Assembly (NCBI RefSeq): GCF_900109995.1
Contig: NZ_FOCB01000001.1
Location: forward strand, 422,135-486,134
Direction of reading: 5' to 3'
From: Pseudomonas sp. ok272
Lineage (GTDB): Bacteria > Pseudomonadota > Gammaproteobacteria > Pseudomonadales > Pseudomonadaceae
Length of the DNA stretch: 64,000 bases
Part shown: positions 1 through 8,601 of the stretch, in pieces
How positions within the stretch are numbered: position 1 is the stretch's first letter
Layout: each line of letters begins with the position of its first letter
Notes under the pieces: generated by a model
What the model was told of the DNA's origin: nothing
The model's input: only the letters and a program-made list of their open reading frames with translations
The model's database searches: none
Program-made: the position numbers and the translations under genes

Positions 1-15
1 GCGAAGACGTCATCC

Positions 16-115
16 GCCGCGCGAGCAGGCTAGCTCCCACGATTGAGCGAGTTGAATCACATTGTGGTGAGCGGCCACAAAACCCTGTGGGAGCGAGCCT
101 GCTCGCGAAAGCCGC
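16..115. repeat. REPIN: inverted pair of REP elements
   Basis: Two copies of a Pseudomonas REP core with the sense GGGAGCGAGCCTGCTCGCGA stand in opposite orientation, at about 16-41 and 87-115, separated by about 45 bp. The left copy is slightly degenerate (AGCAGGCTAGCTCCCAC). This is the usual REPIN arrangement of two inverted REPs. Nothing else was recognised in the first 183 bases. Confidence 0.75.
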
Positions 116-183
116 TTCAGCTACGACGCCGCTGTTGAGCGGTCATCGATCTGGGCTACGCTCAGGCCCGTTAAAACCTACGA

Positions 184-1287
184 GTGTTTGCCGTGTTCAA
201 ACGTCTCTCGCTATTGCTCATCTGCCTGCTCAGCCTCCCGGCCCTGGCCGAGCACTGGCCCGCCGAACAATGGGCTCAAGGCCCAGCGATCAGTGGTCCG
301 GCGGTCCAGGCGCTGGAGGCCTACGCCTTTCCCCCGCGCGACGACGCCAGTCGCCAGGGCATTCGCACCGATGCCTTGCTGGTGATCCGTGACGGGCAGG
401 TGATCTACGAGCATTACGCCGCCCCCACTACGGCCGACACCCCGCACCTGACCTGGTCCGTGAGTAAAAGCGTGATGGCCGCCGTGCTGGGCGTGGCCTA
501 TGGCGAAGGGTTGTTCAAACTGGAGGACCCGGCGGCACGGTTCTATCCACCGTTGCAGGGCCATCCGGCGATCACCCAGGCCGACCTGCTGCATTGGGCC
601 TCGGGCCTGGACTGGCAGGAAGACTACGAATACGCACCGCTCAATTCCTCAGTGGTGGCGATGTTGTACACCCGTGGCCATGCCGACATGGCTGCCTTTA
701 TCGCCGGGCATGGCGCGTTCAGCGCGCCGGGGTCGAGCTTTCGTTACTCCAGTGGCGACAGCACGCTGCTGGCGGCAACGCTCAAGGCGATGGTCGGGCC
801 ACAGCGTTATCCCGATTACCCCTGGCGCGCATTGTTCGAACCCCTGGGCATTCGCAGTGCGACCTGGGAAACCGATGCCACCGGGACCTTTGTCGCGTCG
901 TCCTACGCCTACATGACGGCCCGGGACCTGGCGCGCATCGGCCTGTTGATGCAGCGCAACGGGCGCTGGGGCGAACGTCAGTTGCTGCCCCAGGATTGGG
1001 TTGCGTTCAACCTCCAGCCGTTCAGCCATTACCGGGCCGGCCAGGACGGCGCCGTGCCGGGCGGGCATTGGTGGCTCAACCGGGCGGTGGACGGGGCCGA
1101 GAAACCCTGGGCGGATGCCCCCGATGACAGTTTCGCCGCCCTTGGCCACTGGGGCCAGGCGCTGTACGTGGTGCCCAGCGAGAACCTGGTGATCGTACGT
1201 TACGGTGATGACCGCGACGCCAGCTACCAACACAACGAGCTGCTCAAGCGTGTGCTGACAGCGTTTGCCTCGCAGGTGCAGCCATGA
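184..1287 (+). CDS. Secreted serine hydrolase, beta-lactamase (class C/PBP-like) family
   Basis: The 367-residue product starts with a cleavable signal peptide (hydrophobic residues 8-22, ending ALA-E). It carries the family motifs of beta-lactamase-like serine hydrolases: an SxxK tetrad (SVSK, residues 92-95, inside TWSVSKSVMAA), a YSS motif (188-190) and a C-terminal HWG box (322-324) in place of KTG. It should act in the periplasm on an ester or peptide substrate; the substrate is unknown. The start is GTG at 184, and a second in-frame GTG at 193 is equally possible. The stop overlaps the start of the next gene (ATGA), so the two are probably co-translated. True beta-lactamase activity is unlikely because such proteins are mostly 6-aminohexanoate-hydrolase or esterase relatives. 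Confidence 0.85.
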   Translation: MFAVFKRLSLLLICLLSLPALAEHWPAEQWAQGPAISGPAVQALEAYAFPPRDDASRQGIRTDALLVIRDGQVIYEHYAAPTTADTPHLTWSVSKSVMAAVLGVAYGEGLFKLEDPAARFYPPLQGHPAITQADLLHWASGLDWQEDYEYAPLNSSVVAMLYTRGHADMAAFIAGHGAFSAPGSSFRYSSGDSTLLAATLKAMVGPQRYPDYPWRALFEPLGIRSATWETDATGTFVASSYAYMTARDLARIGLLMQRNGRWGERQLLPQDWVAFNLQPFSHYRAGQDGAVPGGHWWLNRAVDGAEKPWADAPDDSFAALGHWGQALYVVPSENLVIVRYGDDRDASYQHNELLKRVLTAFASQVQP

Positions 1288-1610
1288 GACTCGGATGGCT
1301 TCGACGGCACCCCATCCTCGGCGTATTTTTGTTGCTGATCGTCGTGCTGTTGGGCTGGGCTTGGCAGCAGCGCGTGGCGTTGTCGGCGTTCCCCGACATC
1401 ATCGGCGCCTACACCGCCAAGGAGTACTGCTCATGCCGTTACGTGGCCAACCAGCCGGCGGACTATTGCCGGGGCTACGTGAAGCAGTGGCTGGCCACCC
1501 GCGGGTTTGTCGATGACGCCGACCTCAAGCGCGTGACCGCCAGCGGCATGGGGCGCAGTCATAGCGCGTGCTGGCTCGGCGTGCGCCAGGGCTGCCAATT
1601 GACGCCTTGA
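1284..1610 (+). CDS. Small membrane-anchored Cys-containing protein of unknown function
   Basis: This 108-residue protein has one N-terminal transmembrane segment (about residues 10-27, after a basic MRLGWLRRHP start). A short extracytoplasmic domain follows with five cysteines (CSC, C at YCRGY, SACW, GCQL), which suggests disulfides in the periplasm. It begins inside the stop codon of the serine hydrolase gene (ATGA overlap), so translational coupling and a partner role are likely. I do not recognise a named domain. No second membrane segment and no lipobox are visible. Confidence 0.7.
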   Translation: MRLGWLRRHPILGVFLLLIVVLLGWAWQQRVALSAFPDIIGAYTAKEYCSCRYVANQPADYCRGYVKQWLATRGFVDDADLKRVTASGMGRSHSACWLGVRQGCQLTP

Positions 1611-1694
1611 ACGACGGTGTTTTGCCTTGCGCTGTTTGCAAGCGTCGTCACTCAGGCTAAGGTTCGGCTCAGGTTTACTTGCCCATGAGTGTTT

Positions 1695-2285
1695 ATGTTC
1701 AAAGCGTTGCGCTACACCTCCCTGGCTTGCGTGCCGCTGATGTTGGCCGCCCTGCATGCCCAGGCCAATTGGTACCTGGACGGCGAGTCCTCACGGTTGT
1801 CGTTTGTCTCGACCAAGAACGCCAGTATCGCGGAGGTCCAGCGCTTCCTGGTCCTGCACGGCAAGGTCGACCAGGACGGCCTGGCCCGGGTCCAGGTCGA
1901 GCTGGATTCGATCAACAGTGGCATACCGCTGCGCGATGAGCGCATGCGCAAGGACCTGTTCGAGATCAAGGCCTTCCCCGAAGCGCTGATCAGCGCGCAG
2001 ATCGACCTGCGGCCCATCAAGGACCTGGCCCCCGGCGCCCAGTTGGAGCTGCGTTTGCCGGTGACCATCAGCCTCCACGGCAAGCAGCACACCTACAACG
2101 CCGAGTTGCTGGCCACGCGCCTGGACGAGCAACGGTTTCAAGTGGTGACCCTCGAACCGTTGGTGCTCAATGCCGCCGACTTCGACTTGCTGCCGGGCGT
2201 TGAAGCGCTGCGCCAGGCCGCCGGCCTGTCGGTGATCAATCCGTCGGTGCCGGTGGGTGCGGTACTGATCTTTACGGCGCGCTGA
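1695..2285 (+). CDS. YceI family periplasmic lipid-binding-like protein
   Basis: The protein has a signal peptide (cleavage after LHAQA, residue about 22) followed directly by NWYLDGESSRLSFVSTKNAS. That is the typical opening of the YceI lipocalin-like beta-barrel, and the FEIKAFPEA segment follows as in the family. YceI proteins bind long isoprenoid or amphiphilic molecules in the periplasm. At 196 residues the length is normal. An in-frame GTG at 1689 is an alternative start; ATG at 1695 gives a cleaner signal peptide. It lies 3 bp before the phospholipase D gene, so they probably share an mRNA. Confidence 0.85.
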   Translation: MFKALRYTSLACVPLMLAALHAQANWYLDGESSRLSFVSTKNASIAEVQRFLVLHGKVDQDGLARVQVELDSINSGIPLRDERMRKDLFEIKAFPEALISAQIDLRPIKDLAPGAQLELRLPVTISLHGKQHTYNAELLATRLDEQRFQVVTLEPLVLNAADFDLLPGVEALRQAAGLSVINPSVPVGAVLIFTAR

Positions 2286-2288
2286 ACC

Positions 2289-3446
2289 ATGGGTGGCGCG
2301 ATATTTCCCTGGCGTGAAGGCAACCACTACGAGTTGTTGATCGACGGCCCGCAATTCTTCCCGCGCATGCTGGCGGCGATTGGCGAGGCGCGCGAGCAGG
2401 TCGAGCTGGAGTTGTACCTGGTAGAGGCGGGCGCTTGCGCCGAGGCGGTGGTCCAGGCCTTGGTGTCGGCTGCCGAGCGCGGCGTGCGGGTGCGTTGCCT
2501 GTTCGACGACTATGGCAGCCTGGCCTTCACCCTGAGCCTGCGCCGGCGCTTGAGCGAGGCCGGTGTCGAGCTGCGCTTCTACAATCGCCTGAACTGGCGG
2601 CGCTGGCTGGGCAACCTGTACCGCGATCACCGCAAGCTGCTGTTGGTCGATCAGGCGTTGGCGGTGGTCGGCGGCACCGGGGTTACCGATGAGTTCTGGA
2701 CCCCGGGCCATGACACCAGCCAATGGCATGAAGTCATGGTGCAGATCCGCGGCCCGCTGGTGCTCGACTGGCAGTTGCTGTTCGACCGGCAGTGGGTCGC
2801 CAACCGCCATCGCCGCGCCTGGCGCCCCGCCACGCACTTTGGCTTGCCGCACCTGCCCAAGGTGCCGGCCGTGGGCGAAGGCATGGGGCGGGTGGCCTAT
2901 GCCGACGCCGGCCAGCACCGCGACATCCTGCAAGCACTGGTGCGCGCCCTGAGCAGCGGCCGGCGACGGATCTGGCTGGCGACCCCGTATTTCCTGCCGA
3001 CCTGGAAGATCCGTCGCTCATTGCGCAAGGCCGCGGCACGCGGCGTTGACGTGCGGCTGTTGCTCACCGGGCCGCGCACCGACCATCCCTCGGTGCGTTA
3101 CGCCGGGCATCGCTATTACCCGCGTCTGCTCAAGGCCGGGGTCAAGATTTTCGAGTATCAGCCGTGCTTCCTGCACCTGAAGATGGTGCTGGTGGATGAC
3201 TGGGTGAGCATCGGCTCATGCAATTTCGATCACTGGAACCTGCGCTTCAACCTGGAAGCCAACCTGGAGGCGCTCGACCCGCCGCTGACGCGAGCGGTGG
3301 CGGCGAGCTTCGAGCGCGACTTTGCCTTGAGCCAGGAGGTCAGCCTGGAAGAGTGGCAGCGTCGACCGCTGTGGAAGCGGGTCAAGCAGCGGGTGTGGGG
3401 ATGGGTGGATCGGGTGGTGGTGAACCTGTTGGATCGGCGGGGCTGA
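2289..3446 (+). CDS. clsB: Cardiolipin synthase B-like phospholipase D family protein
   Basis: Two HKD motifs of the phospholipase D superfamily are intact: DHRKLLLVD (H114, K116, D121) followed by GGTG, and HLKMVLVDDWVSIGS (H296, K298, D303). The 385-residue length and the lack of N-terminal membrane helices fit ClsB (YbhO) rather than ClsA. The expected reaction transfers a phosphatidyl group between phosphatidylglycerol or other phospholipids to make cardiolipin at the inner membrane. It directly follows the yceI-like gene. Another PLD-type transphosphatidylase is possible, but the active sites are certain. Confidence 0.85.
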   Translation: MGGAIFPWREGNHYELLIDGPQFFPRMLAAIGEAREQVELELYLVEAGACAEAVVQALVSAAERGVRVRCLFDDYGSLAFTLSLRRRLSEAGVELRFYNRLNWRRWLGNLYRDHRKLLLVDQALAVVGGTGVTDEFWTPGHDTSQWHEVMVQIRGPLVLDWQLLFDRQWVANRHRRAWRPATHFGLPHLPKVPAVGEGMGRVAYADAGQHRDILQALVRALSSGRRRIWLATPYFLPTWKIRRSLRKAAARGVDVRLLLTGPRTDHPSVRYAGHRYYPRLLKAGVKIFEYQPCFLHLKMVLVDDWVSIGSCNFDHWNLRFNLEANLEALDPPLTRAVAASFERDFALSQEVSLEEWQRRPLWKRVKQRVWGWVDRVVVNLLDRRG

Positions 3447-3471
3447 ACCCTCTCTTAAGCACACCCGAAGC

Positions 3472-3574
3472 TGGGTTGAGCCCGTAGGAGCGAGGCTTGC
3501 CCGCGAAGAGGCCAGCCCATTCAACCTCGATGTCGCCAGATTTACCGCTTTCGCGGGCAAGCCTCGCTCCTACG
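3472..3574. repeat. REPIN, class with core GGAGCGAGGCTTGCCCGCGAA
   Basis: REP cores at 3484-3506 and, inverted, 3551-3574 flank a spacer that reads GAGGCCAGCCCATTCAACCT then TCGATGTCGCCAGA. The same spacer and the same left flank (CTGGGTTGAGCCC) recur near 15074-15175 and, inverted, at 43516-43617. The whole unit is therefore a repeated element and not only the palindromes. It lies between convergent clsB and bglX. Confidence 0.85.
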
Positions 3575-3618
3575 CTGATCGATGGCGAACACAAGTCCGG
3601 TGTCCGGGCCCAATCCCT

Positions 3619-3708
3619 TGTGGGAGCGGGCTTGCCCGCGAAGGCGGCGGGTCAGCCAACACCTGGTCAACTGACAGATTGCCTTCGCGGGCAAGCCTCG
3701 CTCCTACG
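3619..3708. repeat. REPIN, second copy in the clsB-bglX gap
   Basis: A TGTGGGAGCGGGCTTGCCCGCGAA-type REP is followed after about 45 bp by its inverted partner (TTCGCGGGCAAGCCTCGCTCCTA). It lies just upstream of the end of bglX and may act as a transcription stop or mRNA-end stabiliser for both convergent genes. No coding sequence was seen in 3447-3719. Confidence 0.8.
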
Positions 3709-3719
3709 CTTTTGCGGGG

Positions 3720-6011
3720 TTACAGCAACTCGAAGCTCTGTTGCGTCACGTTCTCGGAGTCGAGGCCGATCTGCACGTTGAACTTGCCCGGCTCGGCCGC
3801 GTACTTGAGTTGGGTGTTGTAGAACTTCAGGTCGTCCTCATCGATGGTGAAGTGGACGACGTGCTGTTCGCCGGCCTTGAGCATGATCTTCTGGAAGTTC
3901 TTCAGCTCTTTGATCGGGCGGATCATCGAGCCGGTGACGTCCTGGATGTACAGCTGCACCACGGTCTCGCCGTCGCGCTTGCCGGTGTTCTTGACGGTCA
4001 CGCTGGCGTCGATCTTGCCGGTCTTGTTCAGCGTGGTCGAGGACAGCGCCATGTCCGACAGGCTGAAGTCGGTGTAGCTCAGGCCGTAGCCGAACGGGTA
4101 CAGGGGACCGGTGGTTTCATCGAAGTACTGCGAGGTGTAGTTGCCGGGCTTGCCTGGGGTGAAGGGGCGACCAATGCTCAGGTGGTTGTAGTAGGTCGGG
4201 ATCTGCCCCACCGAACGCGGGAAGCTGATCGGCAGCTTGCCGGACGGGTTGTAGTCGCCGAACAGCACATCGCTGATGGCGTTGCCGCCTTCGGTGCCGC
4301 TGAACCAGGTTTCGAGGATCGCGTCAGCCTGTTCCTTTTCATGGGAAATGGTCAGCGGTCGGCCGTTCATCAGCACCAGCACCAGCGGCTTGCCGGTGGC
4401 CTTGAGGGCGTTGATCAAGTCGCGCTGACTGGACGGGATGTTCAGGTCGGTACGGCTCGACGATTCATGGGACATGCCACGGGACTCGCCCACGGCGGCC
4501 ACCACCACGTCAGCCTGCTGCGCGGCTTTCACCGCCTCGTCGATCATCACCTGTGCCGAGCGCGGGTCATCCACCACTTCCGGGGCATCGAAGTTGAGGA
4601 AGTTCAGGTAGCCGACGACGTTCTTGTCCGAGGTGATGTTGGCACCACGGGCGTAGGTCAGCTTGGCCTGGTCGCCCAGGGCGCGGGTCATGCCGTCGAA
4701 CAGGCTCACCGACTGCGCCGGCTTACCGGCCGCCGCCCAACTGCCCATCATGTCGATCGGTGCCTTGGCCAGCGGGCCGACCAGGACGATTTTCGCGCTC
4801 TTGCTCAGGGGCAGGGTCTGGTTCTTGTTCTCCAGCAACACCAGGCTGCGACGGGCGACGTCACGGGCTTCGGCACGGTGCAGGCGGTCCTCGGCGTAGG
4901 GATCGGCCGGGTCATTCTCGGCCTTGCCAATGCGCAGGTACGGGTCCCGGAACAGGCCCATGTCGAACTTGGCGCCGAGCACCTCGCGCACCGCGTTGTC
5001 GATGTCGCTCTGCTGGATCTCGCCGGACTTGAGCAGCCCCGGCAGCTCTTTGCCGTACAGGGTGTCGTTCATGCTCATGTCGATGCCGGCCTTGATCGCC
5101 AGCTTCGCCGCTTCGCGCCCATCGCGGGCCACGCCGTGCTTGATCAGCTCGAAGATCGCGCCGTGGTCACTGACGGCCAGGCCCTTGAAGCCCCACTCCT
5201 TGCGCAGCAGGTCTTGCATCAGCCACAGGTTGGCGGTGGCCGGGATGCCGTTGATCGAGTTCAGGGCCACCATCACCCCGCCGGCGCCGGCATCAATCGC
5301 GGCGCGGTACGGTGGCAGGTAGTCCTGGTACATCTTCACCGGGCTCATGTCGACGGTGTTGTAGTCCCGACCGCCTTCCACGGCGCCATACAGGGCGAAG
5401 TGCTTGACGCTGGCCATGATGTTGTCGGCGCCGATCAGGCCGCTGCCCTGGTAGGCCTTGACCATCACCTTGGCGATGCGCGAGACCAGGTAGGTGTCTT
5501 CGCCAAAACCTTCGGAGGTGCGGCCCCAGCGTGGGTCGCGGGAGATGTCGACCATCGGCGCGAAGGTGAGGTCCAGGCTGTCGGCCGCGGCTTCCTTGGC
5601 GGCGACGCGTCCGGACAGGCCAATGGCGTCCATGTCCCAGCTCGAGGCCAGGGCCAGGGGGATCGGGAAGATCGTGCGGTGGCCGTGGATCACGTCATAG
5701 GCGAAGAACATCGGGATCTTCAACCGGCTGCGCATGGCCGCGTCCTGCATCGGACGGTTTTCCGGGCGGGTGATGGAGTTGAACGTACCGCCGATGTTGC
5801 CGGCGGCGATTTCCTTGCGGATCAGCTCGCGCGGCATTTCCGGGCCGATGCTGATCAGACGCAACTGGCCGATCTTCTCGTCCAGGGTCATCTGCTTGAG
5901 CAGGTTGCTGACGAATGCATCCTTGCTTTGCAAGGGGGCTGGCTGGGTGTCAGCCAATACCGAGTGACTGGCCAGACCGATGGCAAGGCCCAGCAAACAC
6001 AGCTTCTTCAT
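3720..6011 (-). CDS. bglX: Periplasmic beta-glucosidase, glycoside hydrolase family 3
   Basis: The 763-residue protein has a signal peptide (MKKLCLLGLAIGLASHSVLA) and the GH3 order: N-terminal TIM barrel, alpha/beta sandwich, C-terminal fibronectin-III-like domain (about 650-760). The barrel holds the nucleophile region GLAVSDHGAI with Asp282, plus KHFALYG and the GRDYNTVD segment. The enzyme cleaves terminal beta-glucosyl residues from oligosaccharides in the periplasm, as E. coli BglX (765 aa) does. A long open frame on the opposite strand is only its shadow. It is divergent from the lemA gene with about 230 bp between the starts. Confidence 0.95.
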   Translation of the reverse strand: MKKLCLLGLAIGLASHSVLADTQPAPLQSKDAFVSNLLKQMTLDEKIGQLRLISIGPEMPRELIRKEIAAGNIGGTFNSITRPENRPMQDAAMRSRLKIPMFFAYDVIHGHRTIFPIPLALASSWDMDAIGLSGRVAAKEAAADSLDLTFAPMVDISRDPRWGRTSEGFGEDTYLVSRIAKVMVKAYQGSGLIGADNIMASVKHFALYGAVEGGRDYNTVDMSPVKMYQDYLPPYRAAIDAGAGGVMVALNSINGIPATANLWLMQDLLRKEWGFKGLAVSDHGAIFELIKHGVARDGREAAKLAIKAGIDMSMNDTLYGKELPGLLKSGEIQQSDIDNAVREVLGAKFDMGLFRDPYLRIGKAENDPADPYAEDRLHRAEARDVARRSLVLLENKNQTLPLSKSAKIVLVGPLAKAPIDMMGSWAAAGKPAQSVSLFDGMTRALGDQAKLTYARGANITSDKNVVGYLNFLNFDAPEVVDDPRSAQVMIDEAVKAAQQADVVVAAVGESRGMSHESSSRTDLNIPSSQRDLINALKATGKPLVLVLMNGRPLTISHEKEQADAILETWFSGTEGGNAISDVLFGDYNPSGKLPISFPRSVGQIPTYYNHLSIGRPFTPGKPGNYTSQYFDETTGPLYPFGYGLSYTDFSLSDMALSSTTLNKTGKIDASVTVKNTGKRDGETVVQLYIQDVTGSMIRPIKELKNFQKIMLKAGEQHVVHFTIDEDDLKFYNTQLKYAAEPGKFNVQIGLDSENVTQQSFELL

Positions 6012-6239
6012 GAATAGTTTTCTCAGGTGCCCAAACGACGGTACTCAATACGCATCGCTCAGCCAAAGTTTAGGGAGCGTCTATTGTTGTTCGAGTAAAT
6101 ACAGCACACTTCAGAACGTTTTCGCGCTGCGCATCTTTTAGCCGATTGGCTCACTGCAATCCAGTGGCGGCGGCCGAATATGTCCGAAGAGTTGAGCTTG
6201 AAGGGCCGCAGGACTATTTCCATCAGGAGCACCACGCAC

Positions 6240-6848
6240 ATGAACCTACAACCGTTCTCGCGCTCTGGCTGGCAAGTGGCAGCCGTGCTGCTGTTGACCA
6301 CGATGCTGGCTGGTTGCGGCATCAACACCATTCCCACCCTCGACGAGCAGGCCAAGGCCGCGTGGTCACAGGTGCAGAACCAGTACCAGCGGCGCGCCGA
6401 CCTGATCCCCAACCTGGTGGAAACGGTCAAGGGCTACGCCAAGCATGAAGAGCAAACCCTGACGGCTGTGATTGAGGCGCGGGCCAAGGCGACGTCGATC
6501 CAGGTCGACGCCAGCACCCTGGACAACCCGGAAAAGCTCAAGCAATTCCAGCAGGCCCAGGACCAACTCAGTGGCGCGCTCAGTCGGTTGATGGTGGTGT
6601 CCGAGCGTTATCCGGACCTCAAGGCCAACCAGAACTTCCTGGCGCTGCAATCGCAACTCGAAGGCACGGAAAACCGTATCGCCGTGGCGCGTCGCGACTT
6701 CATTCTCGCGGTGCAGAAGTACAACACCGAGATCCGCACCTTCCCCGGTCGCCTGTGGCACAGCGTGATGTACAGCGACTTGCCGCTGCGCGAGACCTTC
6801 GAGGCCACCAGCCCCGATGCCGAAAAAGCGCCACCCGTGAAGTTCTGA
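6240..6848 (+). CDS. LemA family lipoprotein
   Basis: The chosen ATG follows CAGGAG by 10 bp; an in-frame start 60 bp upstream lacks this site and would bury the signal peptide. The signal peptide ends in the lipobox LAGC with the lipidated Cys at residue 26. The rest is the LemA coiled-coil domain with the hallmark AWSQVQNQYQRRADLIPNLV and the ENRIAVARRDF segment. The product has 202 residues. The gene heads a three-gene cluster with two TPM-domain proteins, the standard LemA context. The biochemical role of LemA is not firmly known. Confidence 0.92.
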   Translation: MNLQPFSRSGWQVAAVLLLTTMLAGCGINTIPTLDEQAKAAWSQVQNQYQRRADLIPNLVETVKGYAKHEEQTLTAVIEARAKATSIQVDASTLDNPEKLKQFQQAQDQLSGALSRLMVVSERYPDLKANQNFLALQSQLEGTENRIAVARRDFILAVQKYNTEIRTFPGRLWHSVMYSDLPLRETFEATSPDAEKAPPVKF

Positions 6849-6918
6849 TCGGCCCAGGTCTCCGGCGGCACGACTGCTGCCGGAATGCTCGCGCTTTTTG
6901 ATGAGGGATGAGGTGCCG

Positions 6919-7674
6919 ATGCGCATTCTGAAGATGAGCCTGGTGCTAGTGCTCTGGGTGTTGACCATCGCCGCGCAGGCCGAGCTGAAGTTCCCGGCGT
7001 TGACCGGGCGGGTGGTGGACAACGCCCAGATGATCGAGCCGGCGGTGCGCGAGCAACTGACGCAACAACTCAAGGCCCACGAACAGGCCACCGGTGAACA
7101 ACTGGTGGTGGTGACGGTGCCGGACCTGCAGGGCACCAGCATCGAAGACTTCGGTTATCAGTTGGGGCGCTTTTGGGGCATTGGCCAGAAGGACAAGAAC
7201 AACGGCGCCTTGCTGATCGTCGCCCGTGATGAGCGCAAGTTGCGGATCGAGGTGGGTTACGGCCTGGAGGAGCGCCTGACCGATGCGCAAGGCTCCATCA
7301 TCATCAACCAGATAATCACCCCGGCGTTCAAGGCCGGCCACTTCAGCAGGGGCATCAGCGAGGGGGTCTCGGCGATGCTGGTGGTGCTGGGAGGCAGTCC
7401 GCTGGATGAGTCCGCCACCGCCGCCTATGGACCGAGTGGGGAGCGTGGTAGCAGCTTTTACGACCAGCATCCGACCCTGTTGATAGTGCTGTTCTGCATC
7501 ATTGTTTTTGTCTGCCAGTTGCTGGGGATCCTGCCCCGTGGTGGCGGACGCGGTGGCGGTGGGTTTGGTGGGAGGGGCGGTGGTGGCTTTGGCGGTGGCT
7601 CGCGAGGAGGGGGCGGTGGCTTTGGCGGCGGTGGGGGCAGTTTCGGGGGCGGCGGTTCGTCGGGCGGCTGGTGA
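6919..7674 (+). CDS. TPM domain protein (YgcG type) with Gly-rich tail
   Basis: The start at 6919 is preceded by GAGG 5 bp upstream; TTG/ATG codons at 6898-6903 are less likely. A signal peptide (to AAQA) is followed by the TPM domain (about residues 25-155, with GRVVDNAQMI, KNNGALLIVARDERKLRIEVGYGLE). One transmembrane helix (about 180-200) and a tail almost wholly of Gly, Phe, Ser and Arg come next, ending GGSSGGW. The domain probably sits in the periplasm with the Gly-rich tail cytoplasmic. The gene is co-directional with lemA and a second TPM gene, and such trios are common in proteobacteria. Confidence 0.88.
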   Translation: MRILKMSLVLVLWVLTIAAQAELKFPALTGRVVDNAQMIEPAVREQLTQQLKAHEQATGEQLVVVTVPDLQGTSIEDFGYQLGRFWGIGQKDKNNGALLIVARDERKLRIEVGYGLEERLTDAQGSIIINQIITPAFKAGHFSRGISEGVSAMLVVLGGSPLDESATAAYGPSGERGSSFYDQHPTLLIVLFCIIVFVCQLLGILPRGGGRGGGGFGGRGGGGFGGGSRGGGGGFGGGGGSFGGGGSSGGW

Positions 7675-7702
7675 CAACAATAATGAATGAGCATTGAAAA
7701 CC

Positions 7703-8320
7703 ATGGCACTACTGAGTGAATACGAACAGCGCCAGGTCGCCGAGGCGATTGCCCGGGTCGAGCGTGAAACCGACGCCGAACTGGTCACCGTGCTGGCGGC
7801 CCGTGCCGACGACTACGCCTACATCCCACTGCTCTGGGCCAGCTTGCTGGCGCTGATTGTGCCAGGGGTCGTGCACTACGTTTTCGGCTGGCTGGACACG
7901 CACACGCTGTTGCTGGTGCAGTGGGCGACCTTCGTTGCGTTGTGCCTGCTGTTCCGCATCCCGGCGATCACTACGCACCTGATCCCGCGCTCGGTTCGGC
8001 ACTGGCGTGCCTCGAACCTGGCGCGCCGGCAGTTTCTGGAGCAAAACCTGCACCACACCGTGGGCAGCACCGGCTTGCTGATCTTTGTCTGCGAGGCGGA
8101 GCGTTATGTGGAGATCCTGGTGGACGAGGGCATTTCCCGGCACCTGGACAATCAGTGCTGGGAGCCGATCGTCGCCAACTTCACCCAGCAGGTGAAGCAA
8201 GGCCAGACCCTGCAAGGCTTTGTGACCTGTATCGAAGCCTGTGGCGAGTTGCTCAAGGTGCATGTGCCGGTGACCCACGTGCGCAATGAGTTGCCTAACC
8301 GTTTGGTCGTGCTCAGCTAG
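7703..8320 (+). CDS. Second TPM domain membrane protein
   Basis: This 205-residue protein lacks a signal peptide. It begins with ALLSEYEQRQVAEAIARVERETDAELVTVLAARADDYAYIP, a TPM-type N terminus. Two hydrophobic segments follow (about 37-60 and 70-90), then the second half of the domain with GLLIFVCEAERYVEILVDEGI. It is a YgcG-related paralog and the third gene of the LemA cluster, 28 bp after the previous stop. A TTG at 7694 is an alternative start. The stop codon TAG coincides with the outer edge of the palindromic element that follows. Confidence 0.85.
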   Translation: MALLSEYEQRQVAEAIARVERETDAELVTVLAARADDYAYIPLLWASLLALIVPGVVHYVFGWLDTHTLLLVQWATFVALCLLFRIPAITTHLIPRSVRHWRASNLARRQFLEQNLHHTVGSTGLLIFVCEAERYVEILVDEGISRHLDNQCWEPIVANFTQQVKQGQTLQGFVTCIEACGELLKVHVPVTHVRNELPNRLVVLS

Positions 8321-8465
8321 TGTCCTGTCTCGGAAATAAGCTGTTCCCTTTTGACGGCACCTATCGCCGCCATGCTGCGTTGCCACTCCTCGCCATAGCC
8401 CTGCTATGACTTGTCGCGGCGCCTTGCCTGGCAGCAACAGATGCTATTTCCAAGACAGGACACTA
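8318..8465. mobile_element. MITE-like palindromic element with CTAG flanks
   Basis: The ends are near-perfect inverted repeats: TGTCCTGTCTCGGAAATA on the left and its complement with one mismatch (TATTTCCAAGACAGGACA) on the right, followed inward by CTGTT/AACAG. Both outer ends abut CTAG (8317-8320 and 8462-8465), which looks like a 4-bp target duplication, giving an element core of about 8321-8461. No open reading frame is contained. The left end supplies the last base pairs of the stop codon of the TPM gene. It may be a non-autonomous relative of an IS that targets CTAG. Confidence 0.65.
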
Positions 8466-8601
8466 GGTATTTGATGTTTGCTTTGTAGGATTTCATCCTA
8501 CAAAGCCTGCCCGTTGTCCTGACGCCAGCAGACCTTCAACCTCTCTCCTCATCTGGATGCGCCCTGGTTTTGGGCGTTTCGACGTAGAGGGAGTTGTTGT
8601 C

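Noticed and set aside
1791..2933. A 380-codon open frame opposite yceI and clsB
   Set aside because: It crosses two real genes on the other strand and shows the Gln/His/Arg bias of a shadow frame.
3741..6017. A 758-codon open frame opposite bglX
   Set aside because: It is the GC-rich antisense shadow of a clear GH3 gene and has no family motif or ribosome site.
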